DNA from: Pisolithus tinctorius
Lineage: Eukaryota; Basidiomycota; Agaricomycetes; Boletales; Pisolithaceae
Direction of reading: 5' to 3'
Length of the DNA stretch: 64,000 bases
NCBI GenBank assembly: GCA_024663395.1
Contig: JANFAH010000006.1
Span: 620,001 to 684,000 of the forward strand
Shown: piece after piece, positions 19,850 to 31,860 of the stretch
How the letters are laid out: each line of letters starts with the position of its first letter
How positions within the stretch are numbered: the first letter of the stretch is position 1
Notes under the pieces: generated by a model
Databases searched by the model: none
What the model was told of the DNA's origin: nothing
What the model saw: the letters and a program-made list of their open reading frames with translations, nothing else
Position numbers and translations under genes: made by a program

Positions 19850-21543
19850 TTAAAGTGTGTCTGCAGGATAAATCACATATTTAAGCCAGCCTGATGTTGA
19901 GTCACCACAGAGTACTTTGTATGAAGCCATTAAAGGCTGGGTGTGCACTTCGAAGCTGCAAGCCTTGGCCTGACACTTGGATACTCGGGCCTTCAGAGAA
20001 TCATGTTGAGGGTAAACCTTTGACTGTGCCCACAGATGAATAGCTGCACACTTCAGGCATGCCATGGGGAGGGAGGTACCCCATGGTCGCCAGTGGCTGT
20101 GGTACCAAGAATATCTGTATCCGGTGATGAGAGGACGGGCTGTAGAAAGGGCAGGGCCTGGTAAGAGGAGGCCCCTGGGCAAACTTAAACCTGAAACATG
20201 AAAAAGGATCACATCCATGTGCATCCTCAGTGCAAGTGAACCCTCAAGTAGGTCAGGCAGGACATCTGCGAAATAATGTCCCTCAATCAGGACCTTGACA
20301 CCATACGACACAATAAACAACTTGAGGGTAGTGCTGATGAAGTCTGCTGCAGTGAATGCGAGGGTGAACTCCAGCTGGAGACTTGGAGAGGCTTGGTAAA
20401 ATCATCAAAAATAATCATAAGTAAGTCATACCGTGCAATTGATTGTTTTAGCACATCAAACAATTCCTGAAACAATATGACAGGTCCACATGTCAGCATG
20501 ACAAGCATGGAAGCATGGACCAGATCAGCAAGCAGAGGAGAGAATAACCATCCCATGAACTACATAGAAATGAGTAAGATTGCGATAAAAATGTCAATTT
20601 AATGTGCACCCTGTTGACCTCCATTGCAATGTCTTTGCCATCCTCGCCCTTGCCAGCAAAGAGGTCACCACAGGTCACTTCACTGTGGACGGTCACGAAG
20701 ATGATGGTGTGGCTGAACCTCCTTGCCACCAGTGTCATGCTGAGCTTCTTGACCTTCACCTTCCATCGATTTACCTTTGTTTGGGTGCCAATGTCAAAGG
20801 TAACAGCTAGATACTGCAGGGATTCCTTCGTGTGATACTCCTTGAGAGTTGTTTTGGGCAGCTGCAGCAGAGAACCAGGAACTGCCATTCCCATGCATTG
20901 CAGATGGAGGATCAGAGTGGATTCAGCAGAGACTTAGGATTTCGAGGACCTTTTGCAAACACCAGACATGACAAGAGGTTTTTCAAGCAGGTGGATGGTC
21001 TCCCCATGCACAGTGCACATGAAGGCCTTGCATTGTTGTTAGGTTAGTTCAGAGTGTCGATGATGTGTGACTCACAAAGTAGGGCATCAATTTTTTGTGC
21101 TTTGATGCACCCTCCACAAGCTCATGGCAACTGGGACATTGGAAGTTGACATCCACAGCACACACCTTCTTTATGGCCTGTTGCAGTAAACCTAAGCAGC
21201 ACTTGCACACCACGCATGGACAGGTCTTGCAGTCAAATAAGAAGTTACCACCATCATGGCAAAGGTAGCAATACTGAATGTGATAGCATGTTGGTGGACA
21301 CTGGAGGCAGTATAAAGGAGATATCAGACATACTCTGTTAGATGTCCACTGCTCAGGTACAATATCACCTGGGATCTCCAGGCTCTGTGCATGAGATGAG
21401 GGAGTGGGTGTCAGTGAGCAAAGAGAGGAAGTCAATTCTGCAGATACCACTTGAGTGAAGGTGGTGTGAGCTGGGTGGATGAACTTGACTTGTGTAGCAG
21501 TACCACATGCACTTTTCTTAGCTGTCTGCTTTGTTTGAGCCAT
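19850..21543 (-). pseudogene. Gene with histone H3 tail-like N-terminus and PHD-like zinc cluster
   Basis: Starts MAQTKQTAKKSACGTATQ at 21543. Histone H3 starts ARTKQTARKS after Met removal; the first ten residues differ at two places, and the Gln codon CAA could come from CGA (Arg) at a CpG. After a Ser/Thr linker comes a Cys-rich module: CLQCPPTC, CYLCHDGG, DCKTC, CKCC, QCPSCH, close to a PHD finger but with Cys where the His is expected. The donor GTGAGT at 21073 ends exon 1. Exon 2 starts at 21026 with AFMCTVHGETIHLLEKPL and LQLPKTTLKEYHTKESL. Later parts include FVTVHSEVTCGDLFAGK, MLTCGPVILFQELFDVLK, QSIARYDLLMIIFDD and, near 19900-20200, RRPWGTSLP-like GHYFADVLPDLLEGSL. One TAA breaks exon 2. 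The rest of the protein I cannot assign. Confidence 0.65.
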
Positions 21544-21705
21544 GGATATTGCCAAAGAGTGAAGGAATAATCGAGAATGTGTTGCACAATGTGCTACCAT
21601 GCATGATCTTTAAAAAATTGAAACTCAGAATCAAAGCCACATTTGTTGTCATTTTTGTTGCCTTTTCACTCTGATCAAGCAGGTGCTCACTTGCCCAGCT
21701 CACAG

Positions 21706-22265
21706 AAACTGTTGGCTGTCATCGGACATGTTGCCCATTCCAGTGAGTAGGTGCTTGCCCACCCAATTTCCCTCTGTCTCGTGCTTGCCCCATTCACTGG
21801 AAATGCTGGCTGTCATCTGACATGTTGCCCATTTCAGTGAGCAGGTGCTCGCCCACCTGACTCCCTCTGTCTTGTGCTTGCCTTGTTCACTGGAAATGTT
21901 GGCTGTCATCTGACATGTTGCCCATTTCAGTGAGCAGGTGCTTGCCCACTCGATTCCCTCTGTCTTGTGCTTGCCTTGTTCACTGGAAACTGTTGGCTGT
22001 CATCAGACATGTTGCCCATTTCAGTGAGTAGGTGCTTGCCCACCCGATTCCCTCTGTCTCATGCTTGCCTTGTTCACTGGAAATGCTGGCTGTCATCTGA
22101 CATGTTGCCCATTTCAGTGAGCAGGCACTTGCCCACCGGATTCCCTCTGTCTCATGCTTGCCTAGTTCACTGGAAATGTTGGTTGTCATTGGACATGTTG
22201 CCCATTTCAGTGAGTAGGTGCTTGCCCACCCAATTTTCCTGTCTTGTGCTTCCCATGTAGTGAGG
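21706..22265. repeat. Minisatellite 1: six units of about 93 bp
   Basis: Units start at about 21706, 21801, 21894, 21987, 22081 and 22174, each with GGCTGTCATC.GACATGTTGC and CAGTGAG.AGGTGCTTGCCC. Units differ by scattered transitions. Confidence 0.92.
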
Positions 22266-22700
22266 CTGACAATGACATGCAAGGTCCCCAAGGTATGTCA
22301 TGCAAGTGTGTTCATCAAACTGGCCCCTTCCAGGTGCTGGTCTGGGCCAACTCGTCTACGATGTCGCCAATCTCAGTTTGTCTGTCCCCATCCCTCATTT
22401 GCCATGTAGTGAGGCTGACAATGACGCACAAGGTCCCTGAGGTATGTTGTGCAAGTGCATTCATCAAACTGGCCCCTTCCGGGTGCTGGTCTGGGCTGAC
22501 TTGTCTACAACATCATCAATCTTGGTTTGTCTGTCCCCATCCCTCATTTGCTGTGTAGTGAGGCTGACAACAATGCACAAGGTCCTCGAGGTATGTCACA
22601 CAAGTGCATTCATCAAACTGGCCCCTTCCAGGTGCTGGTCTGGGCCAACTTGTCTATGGTGTCGCCAATCTCAGTTTGTCTGTTCCCATCCCTTGTAACC
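22262..22700. repeat. Minisatellite 2: three units of about 149 bp
   Basis: Follows directly on the first array. Units start at about 22262, 22411 and 22560 with GAGGCTGACAA..A and share CATCAAACTGGCCCCTTCC. Confidence 0.92.
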
Positions 22701-23442
22701 CTACCTTCTCCCTCATGGTTTTCATAGGCTTTGCATGTCAAGGAAACGAGTTTTCTCATTGTATGCTACTTGCTTCCTACCTCATTCTCAACAGGTACTG
22801 TTGGATCTATCACAGCTGCTCTCACTGACCTCTAACACTCGCGTTCACTGTTCACCTCTTACCTTTCACCGTGGCAGGACCCAATTGATTGATGAACACT
22901 ATATATCCCTATATTCACTCCTTCTCCAACATACTATCCCGCAAAACCTTGCTTAGAGCTGTCACCATTCCAGATATCCTTCCCTCTGACCTCCCTCCAG
23001 GCTCCAACTTTTCTCTCATTGCTGGTATGTCTATATATACATCCCTCTGAGCATCTTTAAGCTATCAAACTCATGATTCGTAGGCAACTTCAAGGAAATA
23101 TACAGCACAGAGAAAACAGATGAGAATGAGCTACATGCAGGGAAATGGGATGCAATTCTAACCTGCTTATTCATCGATACCATTTGTCTCTTTCTTCCCT
23201 CCCATCTATGTCCTTCATACCTCCATGCTGACCAGACCTCTAGGCTGAAAGCATTGTCAACTATCTCCATGTCCTCCACCACATCCTCACACTTGGCGGA
23301 GTCTGGATCAACCCATGTATGTCCTATTTGTCCTGAATCACGCTCCATCAATACCAATGAAATGAGTATCCTTCAATTGGATTGGACCTAGCTGAGGTCA
23401 AAGAACTCGCTCATATGATTGGGTTTAAGTTATACATACATC
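22701..23442 (-). other. Mostly unassigned; one hypothetical minus-strand exon
   Basis: At 23357-23170 the minus strand reads MERDSGQIGHTWVDPDSAKC...EDMEIVDNAF...WRYEGHRWEGRKRQ, an acidic then basic segment followed by a possible intron. I recognise no family. The rest shows nothing I can support. Confidence 0.35.
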
Positions 23443-23698
23443 TTTTTTTTTTTTTTTTTTTCTGAATTAAAGTGCTTTGAGGGTGTGTCTACCCTATGTT
23501 GCACTATTCTACCTTAGTTAACAATCTAGCGGAGGCCCCCTGTGGCCTACCACACCTTACCAGCGAGTGAATGCCCTAATGGCAGAACCTTTGGTTCCCC
23601 ATTAGTCCTCCGTTCCTGCTGGCCATTTTAGACACTCCGCCTTTTTGGTAAGGGTGGTTTAGTACTTCGGCTAGTCGCGTAACTCTAACTACACTTAG
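23443..23698 (-). repeat. SINE-like repeat, copy 2 with poly(A)
   Basis: Same 212-bp body as 9101-9314 but CpG-rich. On the minus strand it starts GTGTAGTTAGAGTTACGCGA and carries AAAGGTTCTGCC further on, a loose fit to polymerase III box A and B. It ends in about 19 A after a short tail (the T run at 23443-23461). That suggests a tRNA-derived SINE; target duplications were not found. Confidence 0.55.
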
Positions 23699-24520
23699 TT
23701 GACTGCCGTGTGGGCATTGGTTTTGGGTTACGAACACATTCTTACATGTCCAGTTGGATGGGGCTGTCATGACATTATACTGTGTGGTGTGGCGAGAGAA
23801 TGGGTTGTCAGGTGACATGTGAACAGTTGGAGCGTGGGATTGGGGATCTATCGAGGTGAGGTGGGAGGGTGTGACTGATGGGTTTGTAGTGTGTGGTTTG
23901 TGTGCGGGGGGGAGGGTGGGAAGGGTGGGGGTTCGGGGAATGGACGCGGTGTGAGGGCGTTTGATGGTGTATGTGGTTTTAGCTGGTTTCATGTTTATTG
24001 TTGAATGTTTCCTGTGGTTTTGCGTTATCTTACATCGTGTTCAAGCGCATGTACCTCACCAAGTACATGATGAAAGTGTTTGGTGGTATCTATGTATTTG
24101 AGAAGGTGTGGATGGGCTTTTGGGTTGGACAGTAGGAATGATAGGGAGGTAGATGTACATCATTGTCATTCCCTTTCTTGTCTGTCTTTCATTCATGCGT
24201 CGTGTATATGCTGGCTTGCTCACTCATACAATCAACATGTCCCATTTAAGTAATGACCACTCGATGCTCAGATATGTTTAGCAGCATTTTGGAAGGCAGT
24301 CAAAGTATCACCAGTGGATTAGTATGTATGTGGCTGCTGCTGGGATCTTGGTTGGTGGTGTATATACCCTACATGGGGAACTGGTTTTGATGTAGAGAGG
24401 TTGTCGAGTAGTATCATATAGAAACTTACATGTGTGCCCCCTGCTATGGAAGCACATGTGTTTCTTTGCATGATGGCCAGCCATTTGAGGGGGGAAACAA
24501 GTTGGAAATCGAGAATGCAT
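23699..24520 (-). CDS. Hypothetical Pro/Thr/His-rich gene fragments
   Basis: Two minus-strand segments: 24520-24308 (MAGHHAKKHMCFHSRGHTCK, YDTTRQPLYIKTSSPC) and 23992-23700 (MKPAKTTYTIKRPHTASIPR, TPSHLTSIDPQSHAP, NVFVTQNQCPHGSQ). They may be exons of one gene with the stretch between as intron and spacer. Composition suggests a disordered region. No family recognised. CpG content is higher than in the LTR remnants. Confidence 0.3.
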
Positions 24521-24844
24521 AGCGGTATCAAATCCACTGAGCTAGCGACATCGAACAGTATTGGTATTTGCTAATCTAGCAGATGATTCAGCTGCCTAAG
24601 GGTATCAACATGTATAGACAATTTCCCATTAGGTCATAAACAAAATCGTCAGATAGCTGTAATATACAAGTAATAATCACCATCTGTCTGTACCAGATAT
24701 TGCACCACAAGCTTATCATAGTTTTATGATCGTGCTCAAGCCATCAACATGCAGCTGGGCTGAGAGGAAACGTTGTCATGTCTGGACTTTGCACTGTTAC
24801 CAGATCGAAAATATGAGCATGTTTTGGAATGCTGCAATGCATGA

Positions 24845-25122
24845 TTAAAAAAACTCACCACAAGCTTCAAGCATTGTAGAAAATGTCTGCCCAAACATTG
24901 GGCTCGTTGAGATGTGGATCAGTGTCAACCTGTTTTGCTGGGGTCCTAAAATGTCATTTACTGTGTTGATCATATTTCCAGCGAGGTCATTCTCGATAGG
25001 TTTGTTTTTGACATCAGTTAGACAACCAGCAATGGGATAAGTATAGTGGGCAGTGTAGATATGCTTGTTTTCAAAGAGTTCCTTGAGCTTTGCCACCATC
25101 ACTGGTTTCTGTTTCAAGTGAG
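24845..25122 (-). pseudogene. Hypothetical protein fragment cut by an L2 LTR
   Basis: Minus-strand frame LKQKPVMVAKLKELFENKH, AHYTYPIAGCLTDVKNKP, NDLAGNMINTVNDILG, LIHISTSPMFGQTFSTML. It is well organised (alternating amphipathic stretches) and stops at TAA at 24845. The frame continues on the far side of the L2 LTR: 26066 and above read LLRQLRWQDTIPAH in frame, so the LTR landed in a coding exon. No family recognised. Confidence 0.45.
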
Positions 25123-26065
25123 TGTCATATCCATGACTCCCGGACTCGGACTCAGCCCAGTCCGGACCCCTAGCCCCTATCTCCGGTCAAGTCCGGTCCT
25201 GGTCCAGCCTAGAAAACCCAATCCCGGCCCTAGATAACTCAACTCCGGCCTGCATAACTCAAGTCCGGTGTTTTACCCCTATCTCCGGTCCGTTTCGGCC
25301 TCCTGGCCTTGCACTGCTCCACCCCGGTCCTCCTAGGTCCATGTCCGGGTCACCCGGACATAACTCTGGTCTGTTTCCCTTTGTTTGTACTGTATTTAGT
25401 CTAGCCTGTTCATCTGACTTTGCTTACTGTACAAATCCTGTGTCTGACCCCGTTATGCCGGTCACCTGGACTTTAGCTATTAGTCTCTGCACAGCCTCTG
25501 TGGCTATCCACACTCTTGCTAATCTTCTTGCTAATAGCTTATTAACAAGTCCAGCTTCACATTCTTTACTCCGGACTGGCCTCATGTATTTAACCCCTGT
25601 ACATACTTCATAGTACCCTCAGTCAGAATATCAACTTAGTATTACCCTCAACTCCATACTACCCCTCAAGACTACTCTATAGCTAAGGCCGAGCCTTAAG
25701 CTATCCCTGACCCCTGTCCCAAACCTCTCCCCGGCTTGCATAAGGGTACAGCACATAAGCTGAGACCAAGGGAGGTAGATCCAACCCTGGACCAGCTTCC
25801 CCCTGTGCGCACTCCAAGACCGGTCGGTTTCCCACGCTACCGGCCTTGTTCCCGTGCTCCCGGTCTTAAGTCCAGTCCTCCGGACTTAGCCCCTGACCTC
25901 TGGCCTTGACTCTGGTCTAACCAGACTTGGCCCCTGTCTCCCAGCCTTGATTCTGTCCAACCAGACTTGGCCCCTGTCTCCCGGCCTTGATTCTGGCCAC
26001 TCGGACTTGGCCCCTGTCACCCGGTCTTGAAGCCCGGTCACCCGAGGGTAAACCTGTACTTCACA
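25123..26065 (+). mobile_element. Solo LTR, family L2 (CpG-rich copy)
   Basis: 943 bp from TGTCATATCC to ACTTCACA, flanked by GTGAG at 25118-25122 and 26066-26070. It is the least decayed L2 copy of the window (many CCGG sites kept). TATTTAA near 25587 could be its TATA box. Confidence 0.95.
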
Positions 26066-26346
26066 GTGAGCAGGAATGGTGTCTTGCCACCTTAACTGCC
26101 TCAGCAGACTGTTATGGAACCATTTTCAGAGGCAACCATAACAGAAGGAGTGGCTACAATCAACCAAGCTGGTAAGCACCAATAATGATTAGGCAGTAGT
26201 GCATAGTTACCATAGAGCACTTACATGAATGGGCGATCAATGCACCTCTGACATACACCACACTTGACAGTGTCCACATGTGCAGCTCTGAACTAATCCA
26301 AACATCAATAATCAGTGACTGTTCTCTCGTGTTGTGCAGTACTCAC

Positions 26347-26600
26347 TCATTCCATTATCTTCTGCAGATCTTCCTCTGCCCCCTTGGCATTAGCATGGGC
26401 CTTCTCCACTGTCTCTTTTTCAGTCATCAACTTCTGAACTTCCTGCATGCAATCAGAATTTGTGTTTATACAGAACAGTTTCACTTACCCTATGAGATCG
26501 CTTCACATCTTCTTCAAGCAAATCCATGATTTGTGACATCTTCTGGAGTAAGTTCTTGGGTTCAAGGTCTTTATCACCGTTGGTGGGGAGGTTCGAAGCG
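26347..26600 (-). CDS. Small coiled-coil protein, two exons seen
   Basis: Minus strand: exon with DLEPKNLLQKMSQIMDLLEE and DVKRSHR, donor GTAAGT, acceptor GCATGCAG, then EVQKLMTEKETVEKAHANAK and GAEEDLQKIME before TGA at 26347-26349. Heptad-like spacing of Leu/Met/Ile and high Glu/Lys point to a coiled coil. The upstream start was not fixed (possible lead-in ASNLPTNGDK). Function unknown; same strand as the WD40 and histone-tail genes. Confidence 0.45.
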
Positions 26601-26814
26601 CAAGACAGTGCTGATCAACCTTTGCACAGAGAGCATCTCTGTGTATCAGAGCAAATGGGGGCCATGAAGAGCAGCTGTGTTAGGTGGGGCAATGATGTAG
26701 TGGGGACTAAGGGTGGTGGTGAGTCAAATTGACCTGGATGCTGGCGCACTTATAGGTTGCAATCTCTCTCCTTTTCAGAACGACACTTTTCACAAATCAC
26801 ACATTCTTCTGCAT

Positions 26815-27110
26815 CCTTGATTCAAAAGTGTCCTCATGGTGTGGACACAAGATTATTTGCTGTCATAGCTGAGTTTTGTGATATGAGCACCATACTTGGC
26901 TTTTTTCACATTAACCACATTGCAGGGACAAGCGACCAATGACATGCATTCACCACAAAGGACATGGTGCAGACACAAGATTATTTGCTGTCATGGCTGA
27001 GTTGTGTGATATGAGCACTGTACTTCATCTTTTTCACGTTTAACATGTTGCAGGGACAAGCGGCCAATATGTGTCGTCTGTTCACCACAAAGGACATGGT
27101 TTTCACTCTT
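26815..27110. repeat. Tandem duplication, two units of about 135 bp
   Basis: Both contain GACACAAGATTATTTGCTGT, GATATGAGCAC, and TTGCAGGGACAAGCG.CCAAT. No coding role seen. Confidence 0.8.
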
Positions 27111-28344
27111 CACAAATTCACACCACAGATCATCGCTGATGCTACACATTGCAGTGGCCAATAATTCCAATCACTGCTTTATCTGACTGACATACCTTAA
27201 CTCTTTGTCTCCTAGTTATTGTTCCCCTATGCTCCAGCAGCCTGATCAAATAGGTAGTGGCTGTGCTGCCCCGTGATGGATGTCCTAGTCTTAGCTCACA
27301 GAAACTTTTGCATCCCTGTGAGCGGCTTGTGATTTTATTTACAGTCAATGAAATGACCGTCACAGATTTTAGAGATTCTGTCCAACAGCATGCATATCAG
27401 GACTGGCAGGTTATATGATAGATCTTGTCCTAAGGAAAGTGCGCTCTTGGATATTATTCTTCAGGTATTTGATTTGCTTCCGGATGTCACCAATATCTTT
27501 GTCTTTTATTCTTTCAAGGGTGCAGGGACATCTACCTCTATTTATTCGAGTATCCTGCCCCCTTCTCTCATCTATCAGCGCTGCACCACATGGATTCTGA
27601 AGGTTAGAGTAGCTTGTTTTTTTCTTGGCTTACTCATTCCTCATCATGCACAGAAGATTCTTCAGTAGACCCACAAGAAGGTCATTTGGCCCTGAAACAC
27701 CCCTTGGATGATGCATGGACACAAGGGCATCATATTCCCAAATCATTGAAAGTGGATTTGACATCACTTGCACCACAAGTAGGTAATTTGACACTGGAAG
27801 CACAAGCTGCTCGAGCATCACAACAGTGGCTGCTTGGTGCCCTTATGCAAATGATGTCAGTCCAGCAACCAGTAAGGACTCCATTGAGATGAGATAAGAT
27901 GGATAGAGGCTGATCTGACTGTTGTAACGACTGGTAGACTTTTCACTTCCACATTCCCTAGTCTCCTATATATATCCACCCTCTGGTTAGGGTTCCGCTT
28001 TAGGGATGCTTAGTCATCTTGGACTTTTCCTTTTCATTTACTCTTTCACGCTTACATGATACTTGGTAAGGCCATGCCTCATTGCTAACGCATGTTCATG
28101 TTCAACCAGTAGTGTAGTTTTCTCTTTTGTTTACTTCTTTCTAGAACATTCTCCCATGGCAGTACATACAAACAGTAGGGCAGTATATAAGTCCTGTCAT
28201 TTGTCATAGCTGGTCTCTCTAATCTAGTTTGTTTTGAGCTTGTCCCTCAATCAATGGGTTCTACTCCCATTCTCTCTGGTTTGAAGTAATAGCTGAGAAG
28301 ACATTCATCTTTGGTTGCTTCAACTTTAGCCTAGTCTTTCTGTT
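27111..28344 (+). other. Mostly unassigned; possible gene pieces
   Basis: Plus-strand frames at 27415-27600 and 27640-27892 (LKHPLDDAWTQGHHIPKSLK, ARASQQWLLGALMQMM) may be exons of the gene that follows, but no splice path was established. 28229-28330 (TTTTGAGCTTGTCCCTCAAT...) is repeated at 49603-49700. Confidence 0.35.
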
Positions 28345-30360
28345 GTGACGTCTACATCTCAATCCCCATTACCACCAGTGAACCAAGCTTCATCGAGACA
28401 GTCAAGAGAGTCAACCCCAATCTCATCGAGACAGTCAAGGGAATCAACTCCAACTGATTGGCAGATGCCCCCCATCTCCAGGGAGAATACACCTGTCCAA
28501 CATTCACATGATGTTCAACAACCTTCTATGCCATCAAGTGGTTCTACAATTAGGATGCACACAATAGCACACCCCCAAACTGCACAACATGCCACTTCCA
28601 TACAAGTGCATCTCTCTTGCAGCGAATATCCCATTCTAATAGGATACCTGGTCTATCTAGGCAATTTTGGATTCTCAGCAGGTTGTGTGAGCTGTAGGCG
28701 GAAAAGGGAAACAGATGGCCATTGAGACCAATAGTGACAGTCAGGTAAGGCTAGTTTGTCGGTTTGTTACATGTCCTCACATCAAAAGCTTCCACAGGTC
28801 GAATTTCATATGCAAGATCTGGGGCTTCCTCCATGGCCATCTGTATCTCAGCCCCCACCACCACCTGCGCAGATTTTTTCTTCGTTGGAAAATATGCAGG
28901 CTTGGCCCCAGTTCCAGGCACCGAGCACTTTGTCATCTCCATTGCTGGTTGCAATAGGCCATGACATCCCATAACCAACATCTTCTGTCCCCCCACCAGC
29001 TCAATCAAACATGTTGCCAAGCAACGCTCCATCAGTCCATGATCGACCTGATGACAATGCCCTCAGCAAGGTGGTGGCTCCATTACTATCTTACTTCTCC
29101 ACAGGAATGGACACTCTATTGGACTCCATTCGGAAATTGCAGGCAATGTCTCATGAGACTGTGATGAAGGAGATCAGTACCATCCATGAACAGTTGAGGA
29201 CATCTAACCTAGCCTTGAAGGATCAGCCTGGTCTTGGCGAAGGAGAAAGTGGCAACTCATTCCACTGACTGTGGAAAAGGGCCATTAAATGATGTCATTT
29301 TGTTGCAGCCAATCTGGATGTCCCAATCACTGGGCAAGATGAACAAGAACACTCAGCATTCATGGTAAGGTATCACCTCTATCCTGTATATTTGGTGCTT
29401 ATTTCCTTGACAGAGCTGCATTCACATTCATACCCTTACTTTATTGAAAATAAAGGGATACAAGTATTTACACAATGCAAAATGTACACTCTCACAACTG
29501 GAAGTTGATGAATATGAGCAAGGCCTTCCAGGGTGCCTCCAAGTCACTCCAAATAACTTTATGGTCGACTGTTTGTGTAATCGAGATTCGCCATTCAACC
29601 AAGACATGGCCACTGTTTTTGCTGAAGACTTTCTAGACAAGGTTACAAGACATTCTTGGTATGCTTCTGCCAACATCCCAGAATGTTACCACAATTATGA
29701 GACAATTTGCATGGCATTCATCATGCATCTTGCTTATGTCAAGGCTCATTACAGGCAGGTGGTTGCTGCTGTGGATGAAGACCTGGACAAGGTGATACAA
29801 GCAACAAATGCTCGTCTACAGAAGTCCTCCCGTGGCTCAAGGAAAGTGTGCATAAGTTTGCCTCTTCTTTTTTTTTTTGTGGTGTCAAGTTTGTTCATTT
29901 TGTTTAGCTACTTAAAATGCATCTTGATGCGATGGCCGACCACCCAACGCTTTGACAGCATCTTCCTCTTATCAATGGTTTAGGCACACAAGCCATGAGC
30001 TCAGATGAATCCGAGGACAAGGTCAGGAGAACAATATCTTATCCTCATGTATACCCTGCTTGGCATAGCAATGAGTTTGCTAGTCTTCTGTGGCAAGCAG
30101 ATGTTGTGGTGGCAGCCAATGCTATGGTCACAATCAGTAAATGCAAGAGGGCAGGGACTCAGCTCTGGCTTCGCCCCCACAGCAGAAAGGTCAACACCAA
30201 AGCTGCTGCACCCCCTGGGCTTCCTTGTAATTGCTATAATGCCTCTTGGCTTGCCAGCTCACTTCCATGCCAAGTCAAGGCACTCCAGGTGCAAGAGGAC
30301 TATGACTTTGGTAGTAGTATGCCTAGCTCATCTACATCTTCTAACATGATGTGGTACTGA
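28345..30360 (+). pseudogene. Unknown multi-exon gene (Ser/Pro-rich N-terminus, helical middle)
   Basis: Plus strand. The N-terminal part has a direct repeat SSRQSRESTP and is Ser/Pro/Gln-rich. Next are QAWPQFQAPSTLSSP, then SKVVAPLLSYFSTGMDTLLD and SIRKLQAMSHETVMKEISTI (helical), then GYKYLHNAKCTLSQLEVDEY, FNQDMATVFAEDFLDKV, MHLAYVKAHYRQVVAAVDED, and after an intron a tail AMSSDESEDKVRR, YPAWHSNEFASLLWQAD, PPGLPCNCYNASWLASSL. The last block looks like a recurring agaricomycete hypothetical that I have no name for. In-frame breaks between the blocks are introns in part and decay in part. It lies on the transposase strand, upstream of it. Confidence 0.5.
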
Positions 30361-30422
30361 TATATAACCTTGATATCTTTGAAATGTAACGTGTGTCTCG
30401 CAACAGACCATCATACATGCTT

Positions 30423-30578
30423 ATCCACCCCAAAATTGTTTGAGGTATCCATGCTACACAAAATGCATTTTGGCTGTGCCGGTGTCCTTCCCCTCAGCCT
30501 ATCCACCCCAAAGTTGTTTGAGGTATCCATGCTACATGCAATGCATTTCGACTGTGCCAGTGTCCTCGCCCTCATCTT
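30423..30578. repeat. Tandem duplication, two units of about 80 bp
   Basis: TATCCACCCCAAA.TTGTTT and GAGGTATCCATGCTACA occur twice in direct order. Confidence 0.85.
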
Positions 30579-31860
30579 TGCCCTGTCACCACCAACCTTG
30601 TTTTTGAGGTACATTGTTGCAAAATCTTGCGCAGGCCATTGATCCTGATATTGATTGAGGATTGGGAATCGAGTCCAAGCCTGTAGAATAATTTCATCAC
30701 CTTTCTGCTGTCAATGGTGGTACCAATCTTACAGCATTACGAAACATTATGACTGCCTTGGGGGTTTGCTGTGGGAATGTTAACCTCAAGTTGAGGCATT
30801 CTTCACACACTTTGTGCAGCCCTTCCTGTTATTGTGAAATGTGAAATGATTGTGGCCTACCTGCATGGACTTGTACATCTTCTCATTCCAATTTAATACA
30901 TGATGCAGCATATACCCTCCATGATTTGGTTTTGACAGGGCACCACATGGCCAAGGAATCAGACTATTTCCCTGAACAGGCAATAACTTGACCTCTTGCT
31001 CCTGTGACAGACGAATGGTATTGAAGTCATAGATTCAACAAAGAGTAACTCTAGATGCACAAGGACTTGGACTATGATCCCTGTCAAAGATCCTTCTGAG
31101 AGTTATGGGGGGGTGGTGTGGCTGATAGTCCATGGAAGTGTAAGAAATGGTGAGTGGATGGCCTTCATTGTGCTCCTTTATTACCCACAGTAACAGATCT
31201 TTTCCCAATTGTGATTGCTTTGTGCAGAGATTGGGTGCGAATGTAGGTAGACAGTGAGCAGGGATGACATCACCTGGAGCTTCCCCCTGATGCCTTTGTG
31301 TACCCTGCAGACATTTGGGGTTCCTGTCAAGGTTGAATTGGACTGATTCAATGATGAGCCTCGTGCAGTCATGACCATTTATAATGGTCGATTTCCTTCC
31401 CAATTTCCTTCCATTCAACAATCCAAATGCACACATCATGTCCTCTGCTGCATATCCCATTCCCAGTGAGCCCCATAATGTTTTACAAATGTGTGTCTTA
31501 AGCCATAGGACATGTGTAATGACTCATTGACTAATCTATACAAGGACTCACAATATGCTCGCTACTGAGAATGTCACTGTTACTCAGCTGTGGGCAACAA
31601 CTTTTGTGCCTACCTCTTCACCAGTTTCGGCCTTGGTGATGCTTGTAGCTCCACAGCACAGTGGGCATTCCCATGAGTGATATCACCCCCAACCCACTCT
31701 TCTTGATTACTGATCTACTTTACAGCATGGTTCCTCATGAAGTCACTGATTATCAACTTCACACAGTCTCTGCAGCCTACTCAGGTTGAATATGATTGAC
31801 ATATGTTTGCACTGACATGGGTTGATCGGGTATGAGCTATTCTACTATGATGTTTTCCGT
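30579..31860. other. Unassigned sequence with one open frame
   Basis: The minus-strand frame at 31460-31035 (MGYAAEDMMCAFGLLNGRKL...) is 141 aa but has no recognised motif and no partner copy, so I do not call it a gene. Nothing else supported. Confidence 0.3.
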
